Positions 26,745-34,385 of a stretch of DNA of 64,000 nt are shown here, in pieces. The stretch's first letter is position 1. Every line of letters starts with the position of its first letter. The translations under genes and the position numbers were made by a program. The notes beneath the pieces were generated by a model. The model ran no database searches and was not told the origin of the DNA. It saw only the letters and a program-made list of their open reading frames with translations. The DNA is from Pseudoduganella flava (GTDB lineage: Bacteria; Pseudomonadota; Gammaproteobacteria; Burkholderiales; Burkholderiaceae_D), in contig NZ_VLKW01000002.1 of the NCBI RefSeq assembly GCF_007830495.1, forward strand, positions 270,270 through 334,269, given 5' to 3'.

Positions 26745-27686
26745 ATGGACACACTCAATCCCAACTGGTTCCTGCGCGCCAGGCTGAAGACGCGCCAGCT
26801 GCTGTTGTTGATCGCGCTGGACGAACAGCGCAACATCCACCGCGCCGCCGAGGCGCTGCACATGACGCAGCCGGCGGCGAGCAAGCAGATCAAGGACCTC
26901 GAAGAGATGCTGGACGTGAAGCTCTTCGAGCGCCTGCCGCGCGGCATGGAGCCCACGCTGTTCGGCGAAACGATGATCCGCCATGCGCGCATGGCGCTCA
27001 CCAGCCTGTCGCTGGCGCATGACGACGTGCTGGCGCTGAAGTCCGGCCTTGTCGGGCAGGTGGAGGTGGGCGTCATCATGACGCCGGCGATGTCGCTGCT
27101 GCCGAAGGCGATCGCGCGCGTCAAGCAGCAGGCGCCGCTGCTGCGCATCGGCGTGCAGCTGGAACCGTCCAACACGCTGCTGGACATGCTGGAGCGGGGC
27201 ACGCTCGACTTCATGATCGGCCGCATCCTGGAGCGCGACAACAGTTCGCGCCTGATCTACGAGGAGCTGACCGAGGAGCCGGCATGTGCCGTCGCGCGCA
27301 TCGGCCACCCGCTGGAGAAGGCGCAGGGCCTGACGTTGAAGGACCTGGCCGGCTACCCGTGGGTGCTGCCGCCGCAGGGCGGCATCCTGCGCCACCGCGT
27401 CGACATGATGTTCCGCCGCGCGGGGCTGGAGCCGCCGGCGAACACCGTCGATACGACGGCGCTGCTCCTGATCACGGCGCTGCTGCAGCAGACCGATACC
27501 TTGCACGTGATGCCGGTGGACGTGGCGCGCTACTACCAGTCGCTGAACGTGCTGACGATCCTGCCGATCGAGCTGCCGTTCAAGATGGACGCCTTCGGCA
27601 TCATCCGCCAGCAGGATCACCTGCTGTCGCCGGGCGCGAACCTGCTGCTGGCCGCGGTGCGCAGCGCGGCGAAGGAGGTGTACTGA
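26745..27686 (+). CDS. LysR-family regulator, GbpR-like
   Basis: 313 residues. Seen: N-terminal winged helix (about 12-75, RAAEALHMTQPAASKQIKDLEEMLDVKLFERLPRG) and a C-terminal inducer-binding domain (about 95-310, VGVIMTPAMSLLPKAIA, LDFMIGRILE). The opening NWFLRARLKTRQLLLLIALDEQRNIHRAA is characteristic of regulators of sugar-binding protein genes (GbpR of Agrobacterium regulates chvE). As the only sugar-type regulator inside the cluster it is the prime candidate to bind the CGATA-N10-TATCG operators at 3089, 6937 and 21010, whose place near -64 suits a LysR activator. The stop overlaps the DUF3422 start. Confidence 0.88.
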   Translation: MDTLNPNWFLRARLKTRQLLLLIALDEQRNIHRAAEALHMTQPAASKQIKDLEEMLDVKLFERLPRGMEPTLFGETMIRHARMALTSLSLAHDDVLALKSGLVGQVEVGVIMTPAMSLLPKAIARVKQQAPLLRIGVQLEPSNTLLDMLERGTLDFMIGRILERDNSSRLIYEELTEEPACAVARIGHPLEKAQGLTLKDLAGYPWVLPPQGGILRHRVDMMFRRAGLEPPANTVDTTALLLITALLQQTDTLHVMPVDVARYYQSLNVLTILPIELPFKMDAFGIIRQQDHLLSPGANLLLAAVRSAAKEVY

Positions 27687-28969
27687 TGGCCTTCGTGTTC
27701 TCCAGCCTGAATCACCCGCAACGCGTGGCGCTGGCCGCCGAGCTGCATTCGCGGCCGTTCCTGAAGCTGCGCGCGCCGGAGCGGCTGTCGCATATCGCCG
27801 TGTTCGGCCATGGGCGGGGCAACAACGCCGAGGCCCAGCACGAGCTGCTGACGAACCTGTGCGCGCACTTCGGCGCGGCGGCCCCGGCGCGCGACGCCAG
27901 CCACTTCCAGCACGACTTCGGCCGCTTCCGGCTGAAGTGGGAGCTGCATTCGGAGTTCGCCACGTACACGTTCGCCGAACGGGCCGAGGCGGAGGACTTC
28001 ACGCGCATGCCGATCGAGCACGTGCCGCAGCAATGGCTGCTGGCGCTGCAGGGCAGGGTGCTCGTCGCGGCCCACGTCCTGCTGCGCAAGGGCGGCGCCA
28101 CCGAGCACGCGCCTGTGCACGAGCTGTTCGAAGGCGTGTCGCTGGCCGCCAGCCGCGTGATGCAGGGCGGCGAAGTATGTTCGGACTTCGCGATCGGCGC
28201 GGATGGCTTCTCGCGCTTCGTCGTCAACGACGTGGCGATGCGCGAGCAGCAGGCCGGCCGCCTGGTGCAGCGCGTGCTGGAGATCGAGACGTACCGGATG
28301 GTGGCGCTGTACGGCCTGCCGGCGGCGCAGCGCGCGGTGCCGGAGCTGAACGCCGTCGAGAAGGAACTGGCGCAGGCCACCGAGGCGCTGCTGTCGTCGT
28401 CGGACGACACGTCCGAACAGGCGCTGCTGGAGCGGATCACGCACCTGGCGGCGCGTATCGAGAAACTGTCGCTCGATAACAGCTACCGCTTCGCGGCCTC
28501 GAAGGCCTACTTCAGGTTGGTCAACGCCCGCATCGACGAGCTGCGCGAAGAGCGCATCGAAGGCGTGCCGACCGTCGCCGAATTCATGGAACGGCGCCTG
28601 GCCCCGGCGATGAGCACGTGCGAGGCGGTGGCCGCGCGCCAGGAAGCGCTGGCACGCCGCATCGCCAACAGCAACGACCTGCTGCGCACCCGCGTCGGCA
28701 TCGTGCAGGAAGCGCAGAACCGGCAGATCCTGCAATCGCTGAACGCCCGCGCCGCCCAGCAGCTACGGCTGCAGCAAGCCGTCGAAGGCTTGTCGGTGGC
28801 GGCGATCTCGTACTACGTCGTGGGCCTCCTGGGTTACTCGATCAAGGGCGCGAAAGTGCTGGGCTGGGTGCCCAACGCGGACGCGCTGATCGGCGCCGCC
28901 GTCCCCCTCGTCGCCGCCGCCGTCTGGCTCACGCTGCGCAACATGCACAAGCGGCTGCACCACGGCTGA
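27686..28969 (+). CDS. DUF3422 family membrane protein
   Basis: 427 residues. Seen: N-terminal NHPQRVALAAELHSRPF, a globular region with FSRFVVNDVAM, a long helical part (about 225-360, coiled-coil-like with NSNDLLRTRVGIVQEAQNRQ), and two hydrophobic helices near the C-terminus (about 370-415, SYYVVGLLGYSIKGAKVLG and AAVPLVAAAVWLTL). This matches DUF3422, an uncharacterised inner-membrane family with a cytoplasmic N-terminal region resembling the CorA-like topology of two C-terminal helices. TGATG overlap with the LysR gene and a GGAGG site at 27674 mean co-translation, but a link to sugar metabolism is not established. Confidence 0.85.
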   Translation: MAFVFSSLNHPQRVALAAELHSRPFLKLRAPERLSHIAVFGHGRGNNAEAQHELLTNLCAHFGAAAPARDASHFQHDFGRFRLKWELHSEFATYTFAERAEAEDFTRMPIEHVPQQWLLALQGRVLVAAHVLLRKGGATEHAPVHELFEGVSLAASRVMQGGEVCSDFAIGADGFSRFVVNDVAMREQQAGRLVQRVLEIETYRMVALYGLPAAQRAVPELNAVEKELAQATEALLSSSDDTSEQALLERITHLAARIEKLSLDNSYRFAASKAYFRLVNARIDELREERIEGVPTVAEFMERRLAPAMSTCEAVAARQEALARRIANSNDLLRTRVGIVQEAQNRQILQSLNARAAQQLRLQQAVEGLSVAAISYYVVGLLGYSIKGAKVLGWVPNADALIGAAVPLVAAAVWLTLRNMHKRLHHG

Positions 28970-29044
28970 TCCCCGTTGTTGCCCGGATTCGAGGCCAGCC
29001 CGCTTCGGCGGACCGGCCGACTTCAGGAAACATTTCCCAAAATC

Positions 29045-29096
29045 GGGGACTGTCCCTCAATTCTGGAAATATTTCCAAAAACGAGGGACAGTCCCC
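29045..29096. repeat. 52-bp palindromic repeat, GGGGACTGTCCC family, copy 1
   Basis: Perfect 14-bp arms GGGGACTGTCCCTC and GAGGGACAGTCCCC, with the dyad GGAAATATTTCC in the middle. A degenerate extra half (GGAAACATTTCC, 29026-29037) precedes it. The 349-bp gap between 28969 and 29319 contains this and the next copy and no gene. Confidence 0.8.
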
Positions 29097-29190
29097 TGTC
29101 GCGTCAGGGCCACAATATGCGACCTGACGAGCGGGCTCGCAGAGTGAAGCGCGGCGGATCGGGCATTGATGAGCTGGTTGCTAAACAACG

Positions 29191-29242
29191 GGGGACTGTC
29201 CCCGAATTTGGGAAATATTTCCAAAAATGAGGGACAGTCCCC
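29191..29242. repeat. 52-bp palindromic repeat, GGGGACTGTCCC family, copy 2
   Basis: Same length and same central GGAAATATTTCC as copy 1; arms GGGGACTGTCCC and GGGACAGTCCCC extended by ACAAC / TGTTGT outside. It lies 76 bp before the next start codon and could form a strong hairpin in the leader. Confidence 0.8.
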
Positions 29243-29318
29243 TGTTGTGGGGGCGCGACGTTGTGCGGCGCCATCGGGCATAATGGCGGGGGTTTGCTCA
29301 ACAATACGACGGGTTTTC

Positions 29319-30503
29319 ATGAAGAGTTTCACCAGGCTGGCGGGGGCCGTTGGCGTTGCGGGCTTGCTGGCCGCTTGCTCCGTGGCCGGGCATCCCGGCC
29401 ATTCCGATCGTCGTGCCGATACGCGCGACGTGGCTGCGCTGCGCTTCATCGGCGAGCAGCGCATCGCGTTGAAGACGCGCTTTGCCGGCACCACCGTCGG
29501 CGGCATCTCCGGTGTCGATTACGACGCGCGTCGCGGCGATTGGGTGTTCGTCAGCGACGACCGCTCGTCGTTCGATCCGGCGCGCTTCTATCGCGCCACG
29601 CTGCGCTTCACGCCCACGTCGTTCGACGCCGTCACGCTGACCGACGTGCACTATTTCCGGCAGGGCGACGGCAGCACGTACCCGGACGTCAAACGCCAGG
29701 CCGTCGCCGGCGGTGTCGTGGCCGACATCGAGTCGGTGCGCGTCGATCCGCGCGACGGCAGCATCTGGTATTCCAGCGAAGGCGACCGCCGCCTCGGCCT
29801 CGATCCGTTCGTCCGGCAGGCGGGCGCCGATGGTGCGCTGCGCGCCGAGCTGCCGCTGCCGCCGATGTTCAAGGTCCATCCGGACGCGGAGCGGGGCGTG
29901 CGCAACAACCTCGCGTTCGAGGGCCTGGCGTTCGCGCCGGACGGTGCCAGCCTGTGGGTGGCGATGGAGGCCCCGCTGTACGAGGACGGCCCGCTGCCGA
30001 CGCCGCAGCATGGCGCGCTGGCGCGCATCACGCACGTCGACCGCGCCGGCCGGGTCCTCGCGCAGTATGCGTATCCGGTCGATCCGATCCCCGCGACGCC
30101 GGGCGACGGCAAGCCCGCCGACAACGGCATCTCCGAGATCACGGCGACCGGCCCGCACACGCTGCTGGTGCTCGAACGCTCGGCCGTGCAGGGCGAGGAC
30201 GGCAGCTACCGCAACTACATCCGGCTCTACGAAGCGGACGTGCGCGGCGCCACCGACGTCGCCACGCTGCCCGCACTGGCGGGGGCCGCCGTCGCGCCGG
30301 TGGCCAAGCGCCTCGTCCTCGACTTCAACACGCTGGGCCTGCCCGTGCTCGACAACGTCGAGGCGTTCGGCTTCGGTCCGCAACTGCCGAACGGTCATGC
30401 CACCCTGCTGTTCGTCACGGACGATAACTTCAGCAAGAACCAGGTCACCCAGCTGCTGTTGTTCGAAGTACTGCCGCCTCACGTCTCTGATCCGCGCCCC
30501 TGA
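29319..30503 (+). CDS. Esterase-like phytase-domain lipoprotein
   Basis: 394 residues from ATG 29319. Seen: lipoprotein signal with lipobox LLAAC near residue 20, then a beta-propeller-like domain with GGISGVDYDARRGDWVFVSDDR, DIESVRVDP, FEGLAFAPDGASLWVAMEAPL and DNVEAFGFGP, the repeated wording of the esterase-like phytase family. These proteins are predicted exported phosphatases or esterases; few have been tested. A start further upstream at 29166 would add a tail encoded by the repeat and is rejected. No operon partner; the next gene is 78 bp downstream. Confidence 0.82.
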   Translation: MKSFTRLAGAVGVAGLLAACSVAGHPGHSDRRADTRDVAALRFIGEQRIALKTRFAGTTVGGISGVDYDARRGDWVFVSDDRSSFDPARFYRATLRFTPTSFDAVTLTDVHYFRQGDGSTYPDVKRQAVAGGVVADIESVRVDPRDGSIWYSSEGDRRLGLDPFVRQAGADGALRAELPLPPMFKVHPDAERGVRNNLAFEGLAFAPDGASLWVAMEAPLYEDGPLPTPQHGALARITHVDRAGRVLAQYAYPVDPIPATPGDGKPADNGISEITATGPHTLLVLERSAVQGEDGSYRNYIRLYEADVRGATDVATLPALAGAAVAPVAKRLVLDFNTLGLPVLDNVEAFGFGPQLPNGHATLLFVTDDNFSKNQVTQLLLFEVLPPHVSDPRP

Positions 30504-30581
30504 CGCCCCACGTGCCGTGCTCGGCGCTTTGCCGAAAGTGCGTATCCTTGCCCCTCAGGCGACAGGCTTTGGGCAACGACG

Positions 30582-32096
30582 ATGGACACCGATTTCGGCA
30601 AGCTGATACTGGACGAGACGCCGGATGCCGTGATCGTCACCACGACCGACGGCACCGTGCTGTACTGGACGCGCGGCGCCGCCGGCGTGTTCGGCTACAC
30701 GGCCGGGGAAGCCGTCGGCCGCACGCTCGCCGAGCTGATCGTGCCGCCGCAGATGGAAGATGCCGAGCTGGCGATCATCGCCGACACGCTCGCCAGCGGC
30801 GCCGCCAACTACGAGTCGATGCGCCGCACCAAAGACGGCACGCTGATCTACATCGACAGTTCCAGCAAGGCCGTGCGCGGCCCGACCGGCCAGGTCGACT
30901 ACATCCTGTGGACGAAGAAGGACGTCACATCGCTGCGCGTGATGCGCGACGCGGCGCTCGTCCATGCGCGCTTCGGCACCTTGCTGGCCTCGATGCCGGA
31001 CGCGATCATCATCGCCAACGCGGCGGGCCGCATCGTGCTGGCGAACCCGCAGGCGGACGAGCTGTTCGGCTATCCGCCCGGCGGCTTGCGTGGCGCCCTG
31101 CTCGAAGTGTTGATGCCGGAACGCTACCGCGGCTCGCACGTCGGCCACCAGATCGCCTACACGCTGGCGCCGACGCAGCGGCCGATGGGAATCGGCCGCG
31201 AACTGTACGGGCTGCGCCGCGACGGCAGCGAATTCCCCGTCGAGATCAGCCTGTCGCCGCTGCATACCGACGAGGGCATGCTGGTGATGAGCGCCGTGCG
31301 CGACATCACGGAGCGCAAGCGCATCGAGCACGCGTTGCAGGAAAAGAACGCCGAGCTGGCCGATGCGAACCTGGCCAAGGACCGCTTCCTGTCGTCGATG
31401 TCGCACGAGCTGCGCACGCCGCTGAACGCCATCATCGGCTTTACCGGCACGTTGCTGATGCAGTTGCCGGGGCCCGTCAACGACGAGCAGGAGCGCCAGC
31501 TGCGCACGATCCAGTCCAGCGCGCGCCACCTGCTTTCGCTGATCAACGACATCCTCGACATCACCAAGATCGCCTCGGGCAAGGTGGAGTTGAACAAGGA
31601 GCTGTTCGATTGCCGCCGGCTGGTGCAGGACGTGACGGCCATGTTCGCGCCGCTGGCCCATCAGAAGGGGCTGGGGCTGAACGTGCGCCAGGCCGAGGGC
31701 GACCTGACCGTGTGCACCGACCGGCGCGCCGTGCAGCAGATCGTCATCAACCTGCTGAACAATGCGATCAAGTTCACCGAGAAGGGCGAGGTGCGGGTCG
31801 AGGTCTCGATCGACGAGGGCACCGATCCGGCCGTGCTGATCGCCGTGGTCGACACGGGCATCGGCATCGAGCGCGAAAAACTGGGCCTGCTGTTCAAGCC
31901 GTTCACGCAGCTGGACCAGGGCACCACCCGGCAGTTCGAGGGCACCGGGCTGGGGCTGCACCTGTCCGAGCGGCTGGCGGCGCTGATCGGCGCGCGCATC
32001 GGCGTGCGCAGCACGTTTGGCGAGGGCAGCGTGTTCACCTTGCGCCTGCCGTTCGCGCTGGAGCAGTGCGCGCCGCCATTGCGCGTGGCGCAATAG
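30582..32096 (+). CDS. Cytoplasmic PAS-PAS sensor histidine kinase
   Basis: 504 residues, no membrane helix. Seen: PAS 1 (about 8-115), PAS 2 (about 130-245, ending DITERKRIE), HisKA with phospho-accepting His275 (SHELRTPLN), and HATPase_c with N-box NLLNNAIKF, G1 VDTGIGI and G2 GTGLGLHLSE. No receiver domain is attached and no response regulator adjoins, so it is an orphan kinase, perhaps sensing redox or a small molecule through PAS cofactors. Start ATG at 30582. Confidence 0.9.
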   Translation: MDTDFGKLILDETPDAVIVTTTDGTVLYWTRGAAGVFGYTAGEAVGRTLAELIVPPQMEDAELAIIADTLASGAANYESMRRTKDGTLIYIDSSSKAVRGPTGQVDYILWTKKDVTSLRVMRDAALVHARFGTLLASMPDAIIIANAAGRIVLANPQADELFGYPPGGLRGALLEVLMPERYRGSHVGHQIAYTLAPTQRPMGIGRELYGLRRDGSEFPVEISLSPLHTDEGMLVMSAVRDITERKRIEHALQEKNAELADANLAKDRFLSSMSHELRTPLNAIIGFTGTLLMQLPGPVNDEQERQLRTIQSSARHLLSLINDILDITKIASGKVELNKELFDCRRLVQDVTAMFAPLAHQKGLGLNVRQAEGDLTVCTDRRAVQQIVINLLNNAIKFTEKGEVRVEVSIDEGTDPAVLIAVVDTGIGIEREKLGLLFKPFTQLDQGTTRQFEGTGLGLHLSERLAALIGARIGVRSTFGEGSVFTLRLPFALEQCAPPLRVAQ

Positions 32097-32174
32097 CGGA
32101 TTGCAGCCGGCGGTGATTCTCTTCGGTGGCGCGGGCCGGCACAATGGCCTCTCACCAAACACGAGGGAGTCACG

Positions 32175-32783
32175 ATGAAACTGTACCACCACCCGCTGTC
32201 CGGCCACGTCCACCGCGTCCACACGTTCGTGTCGATGCTGGGCCTTTCCTGCGAGCTCGTGCACGTCGACGTCACGCAAGCCGAGCAGAAGTCGCCGGCC
32301 TTCCTGGCCATCAATCCGTTCGGGCAGATCCCCGTGCTGGAGGACGACGGCCATTACATCGCCGACTCGAACGCGATCCTCGTGTACCTGGCCAAGCGCT
32401 ACGGTCCCGCGTGGCTGCCGGAACAGCCGCTGGCCGCGGCCGCCGTGCAGCGCTGGCTGTCCGTCGCCGCCGGCGAAGTGGCGTTCGGCGTGGCGGCCGC
32501 CCGCATCGTGGAGCTGTTCGGCCGCCCCGACGATCCCGCACCGATGATCGCCCGCGGCCACCGTCTGCTGGGCCTCCTCGACGCCCACCTGGCGGAGCAC
32601 GCCTGGCTCGCGACGGATACGCCGACGATGGCCGACGTGTCGCTGTACGCCTATGTGGCGCGCGCCCCCGAGGGCAACGTCGACCTGGCACCGTACGGGA
32701 ACGTGCGCGCGTGGCTGGAGCGCGTCGAGGCGCTGCCGGGCTTCGTGCCGTTTGCCCGCACGCCGATCGGCCTGGCCGCGTGA
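32175..32783 (+). CDS. Glutathione S-transferase
   Basis: 202 residues. Seen: thioredoxin-like N-terminal domain (MKLYHHPLSGHVHRVHTFVSMLGL, NPFGQIPVLEDDG, IADSNAILVYLAKRY) and an all-helical C-terminal domain (WLATDTPTMADVSLYAYVA). It would conjugate glutathione to electrophiles; the substrate is unknown. Seven bases separate its stop from the flavin-binding protein gene, so the two are likely co-transcribed and may share a detoxification role. Confidence 0.9.
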   Translation: MKLYHHPLSGHVHRVHTFVSMLGLSCELVHVDVTQAEQKSPAFLAINPFGQIPVLEDDGHYIADSNAILVYLAKRYGPAWLPEQPLAAAAVQRWLSVAAGEVAFGVAAARIVELFGRPDDPAPMIARGHRLLGLLDAHLAEHAWLATDTPTMADVSLYAYVARAPEGNVDLAPYGNVRAWLERVEALPGFVPFARTPIGLAA

Positions 32784-32790
32784 GCATGCC

Positions 32791-33705
32791 ATGAGCACGC
32801 CGAGCAGCGGTACCCACACGGCCAGCCCGTGGCACCCCGGCGAGGTGGCGCTGCAACGCGCCATCGGCGTCGCGGAAAAGATGGACCTGGTCGGCCGCAA
32901 GGTCGTGCGCGACCACATGCCGGACCAGCACCGCGACTTTTTCGCACAGCTGCCGTTCGTCGTGCTGGGCGCCGTCGATGCTGCCGGTGCGGCGTGGGCG
33001 ACGTTGCGCGCCGGCGCGCCCGGCTTCATGCACTCGCCCGACCCGCACACGCTGGCGATCGACCTGCCGCGCGACGCCGACGATCCGGCCGACGCGGGTC
33101 TGGGCGACGGTGCGCCGGTCGGCCTGCTCGGCATCGAGCTGCATACGCGCCGGCGCAACCGGATGAACGGCACGCTGCATCGCGGCGATGACAACGCAAG
33201 CAGCGGCGCGCGGATCGACGTGGCCGAGTCGTTCGGCAACTGCCCGCAATACATCCACGTGCGGCAGTGGCGCAGCGCACCGGCCGCGCCGGCGCAGCCC
33301 GAGACCGGCACCACGCTCGACGCGCGCGCCCGCGCGCTGGTCGCGGCCAGCGGCACGTTCTTCGTGGCCAGTTATGCCGATACGGACGAGGGCAGGCGGG
33401 TCGACGTCTCGCACCGCGGCGGCATGCCGGGCTTCGTGCGCGTGCTGGACGACGGCACGCTCGTTATCCCCGATTATGCGGGCAACAAGTTCTTCGCCAC
33501 GCTGGGCAACCTGCTGTCGAACGGGAAGGCCGGGCTGGTGTTCCCGGACTTCGCCAACGGCCATCTGCTGCAGATGACCGGCGCGGCGCAGGTGCTGCTC
33601 GATGCGCCGGGCATGCCGCCGGGTGCGGAAAGGCTGTGGACGTTCACGCCGCAGCGTGTGGTGTGGCGGGCCGGCGCGTTGCCGCTGCGCTGGACCGGGC
33701 CGTGA
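32791..33705 (+). CDS. PNPOx-like flavin/nucleotide-binding protein
   Basis: 304 residues. Seen: two regions of the split-barrel pyridoxamine-phosphate-oxidase-like fold: about 45-160 (FFAQLPFVVLGAVDAAGAAWATL) and about 185-300 (TFFVASYADTDEGRRVDVSHRGGMPGFVRV, IPDYAGNKFFATLGNL), plus NRMNGTL and NCPQYIHVRQW. Proteins of this layout bind FMN or FAD and are often fused to ferredoxin reductases; no such fusion is present here. It follows the GST gene by seven bases. Substrate unknown. Confidence 0.82.
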   Translation: MSTPSSGTHTASPWHPGEVALQRAIGVAEKMDLVGRKVVRDHMPDQHRDFFAQLPFVVLGAVDAAGAAWATLRAGAPGFMHSPDPHTLAIDLPRDADDPADAGLGDGAPVGLLGIELHTRRRNRMNGTLHRGDDNASSGARIDVAESFGNCPQYIHVRQWRSAPAAPAQPETGTTLDARARALVAASGTFFVASYADTDEGRRVDVSHRGGMPGFVRVLDDGTLVIPDYAGNKFFATLGNLLSNGKAGLVFPDFANGHLLQMTGAAQVLLDAPGMPPGAERLWTFTPQRVVWRAGALPLRWTGP

Positions 33706-33717
33706 TGCCGGCGCGGG

Positions 33718-34233
33718 TCAGGCGCTGGCGGTCTGCACGCGCGTCGTGAGCTCCTTCACGGCGAGGTGGCGCAGCGTGGACAGGATCGCCAGCTGCACGC
33801 CGGCAAGCGTGCGCGGCGCCGTGTCGATGACGCACAGGCTGCCCACCGCGTAACCGGAGGGCAGCACCAGCGGCGCGCCCGCGTAGAAGCGGATGTGCGG
33901 CGCGCCCGTTACCAGCGGGTTGTCGGCGAAGCGGGGATCGGCGTGCGCATCGGGGATCACCATGATCTCGTTCTTCAGGATCGTGTGGCCGCAGAACGAG
34001 ATGTCGCGGCTGCTCTGGCACGTGCCGCCCATGCCGATGGCGGCCTTGAACCACTGGCGGTCGTCGTCCAGCAGCGTGATCAGCGAGATCGGCACGTCGA
34101 ATTCCCGCGCGGCGAATTCGACGATGCGGTCGAAGCGTTCTTCCGGCGGCGAATCGAGCATCAGCAGCGCGTACAGCGCGGCGAGCCGGGCGGCCTCGTT
34201 ATCGGGTGTCGGTGGTACGAGCATGAGGTTCAT
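33718..34233 (-). CDS. Small GAF-domain protein
   Basis: 171 residues forming one GAF domain: RLAALYALLMLDSPPEERFDRIVEFAAREFDVPISLITLLDDDRQWFKAAIG, then DISFCGHTILKNEIMVIPDA and YAGAPLVLPSGYAVGSLCVID. This kind usually heads diguanylate cyclases or kinases; here it stands alone, so it may bind a small ligand and act through a partner. It is convergent with the PNPOx-like gene (12 bp) and divergent from the acylase gene. A GAF-GGDEF protein lies 2.6 kb away. Confidence 0.85.
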   Translation of the reverse strand: MNLMLVPPTPDNEAARLAALYALLMLDSPPEERFDRIVEFAAREFDVPISLITLLDDDRQWFKAAIGMGGTCQSSRDISFCGHTILKNEIMVIPDAHADPRFADNPLVTGAPHIRFYAGAPLVLPSGYAVGSLCVIDTAPRTLAGVQLAILSTLRHLAVKELTTRVQTASA

Positions 34234-34385
34234 CCAGGGCGCGATCCGGTCCGGCGCGCGCCGCAGCAGTGAAACAAGGGCCTGTCCACTCTACCACGCC
34301 GGGTCGGTATGCTTACATTTTTTTGCTCCCGTTCGGTTTGGTTTTCTGGCAAGATGCGCCGCAGAGTAACTTCGCGGAGAGACGC

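Noticed and set aside
29045..29242. Possible CRISPR array from two 52-bp repeats
   Set aside because: Only two copies, 94 bp of unrelated sequence between them, strongly palindromic repeats, and no cas genes nearby.
29166..29318. Longer start for the phytase-like lipoprotein
   Set aside because: It would be encoded by the 52-bp repeat and would bury the lipoprotein signal inside the protein.
30555..33356. A 933-codon minus-strand frame opposite the PAS kinase and GST genes
   Set aside because: No domain is recognisable and the plus-strand genes have intact catalytic motifs.
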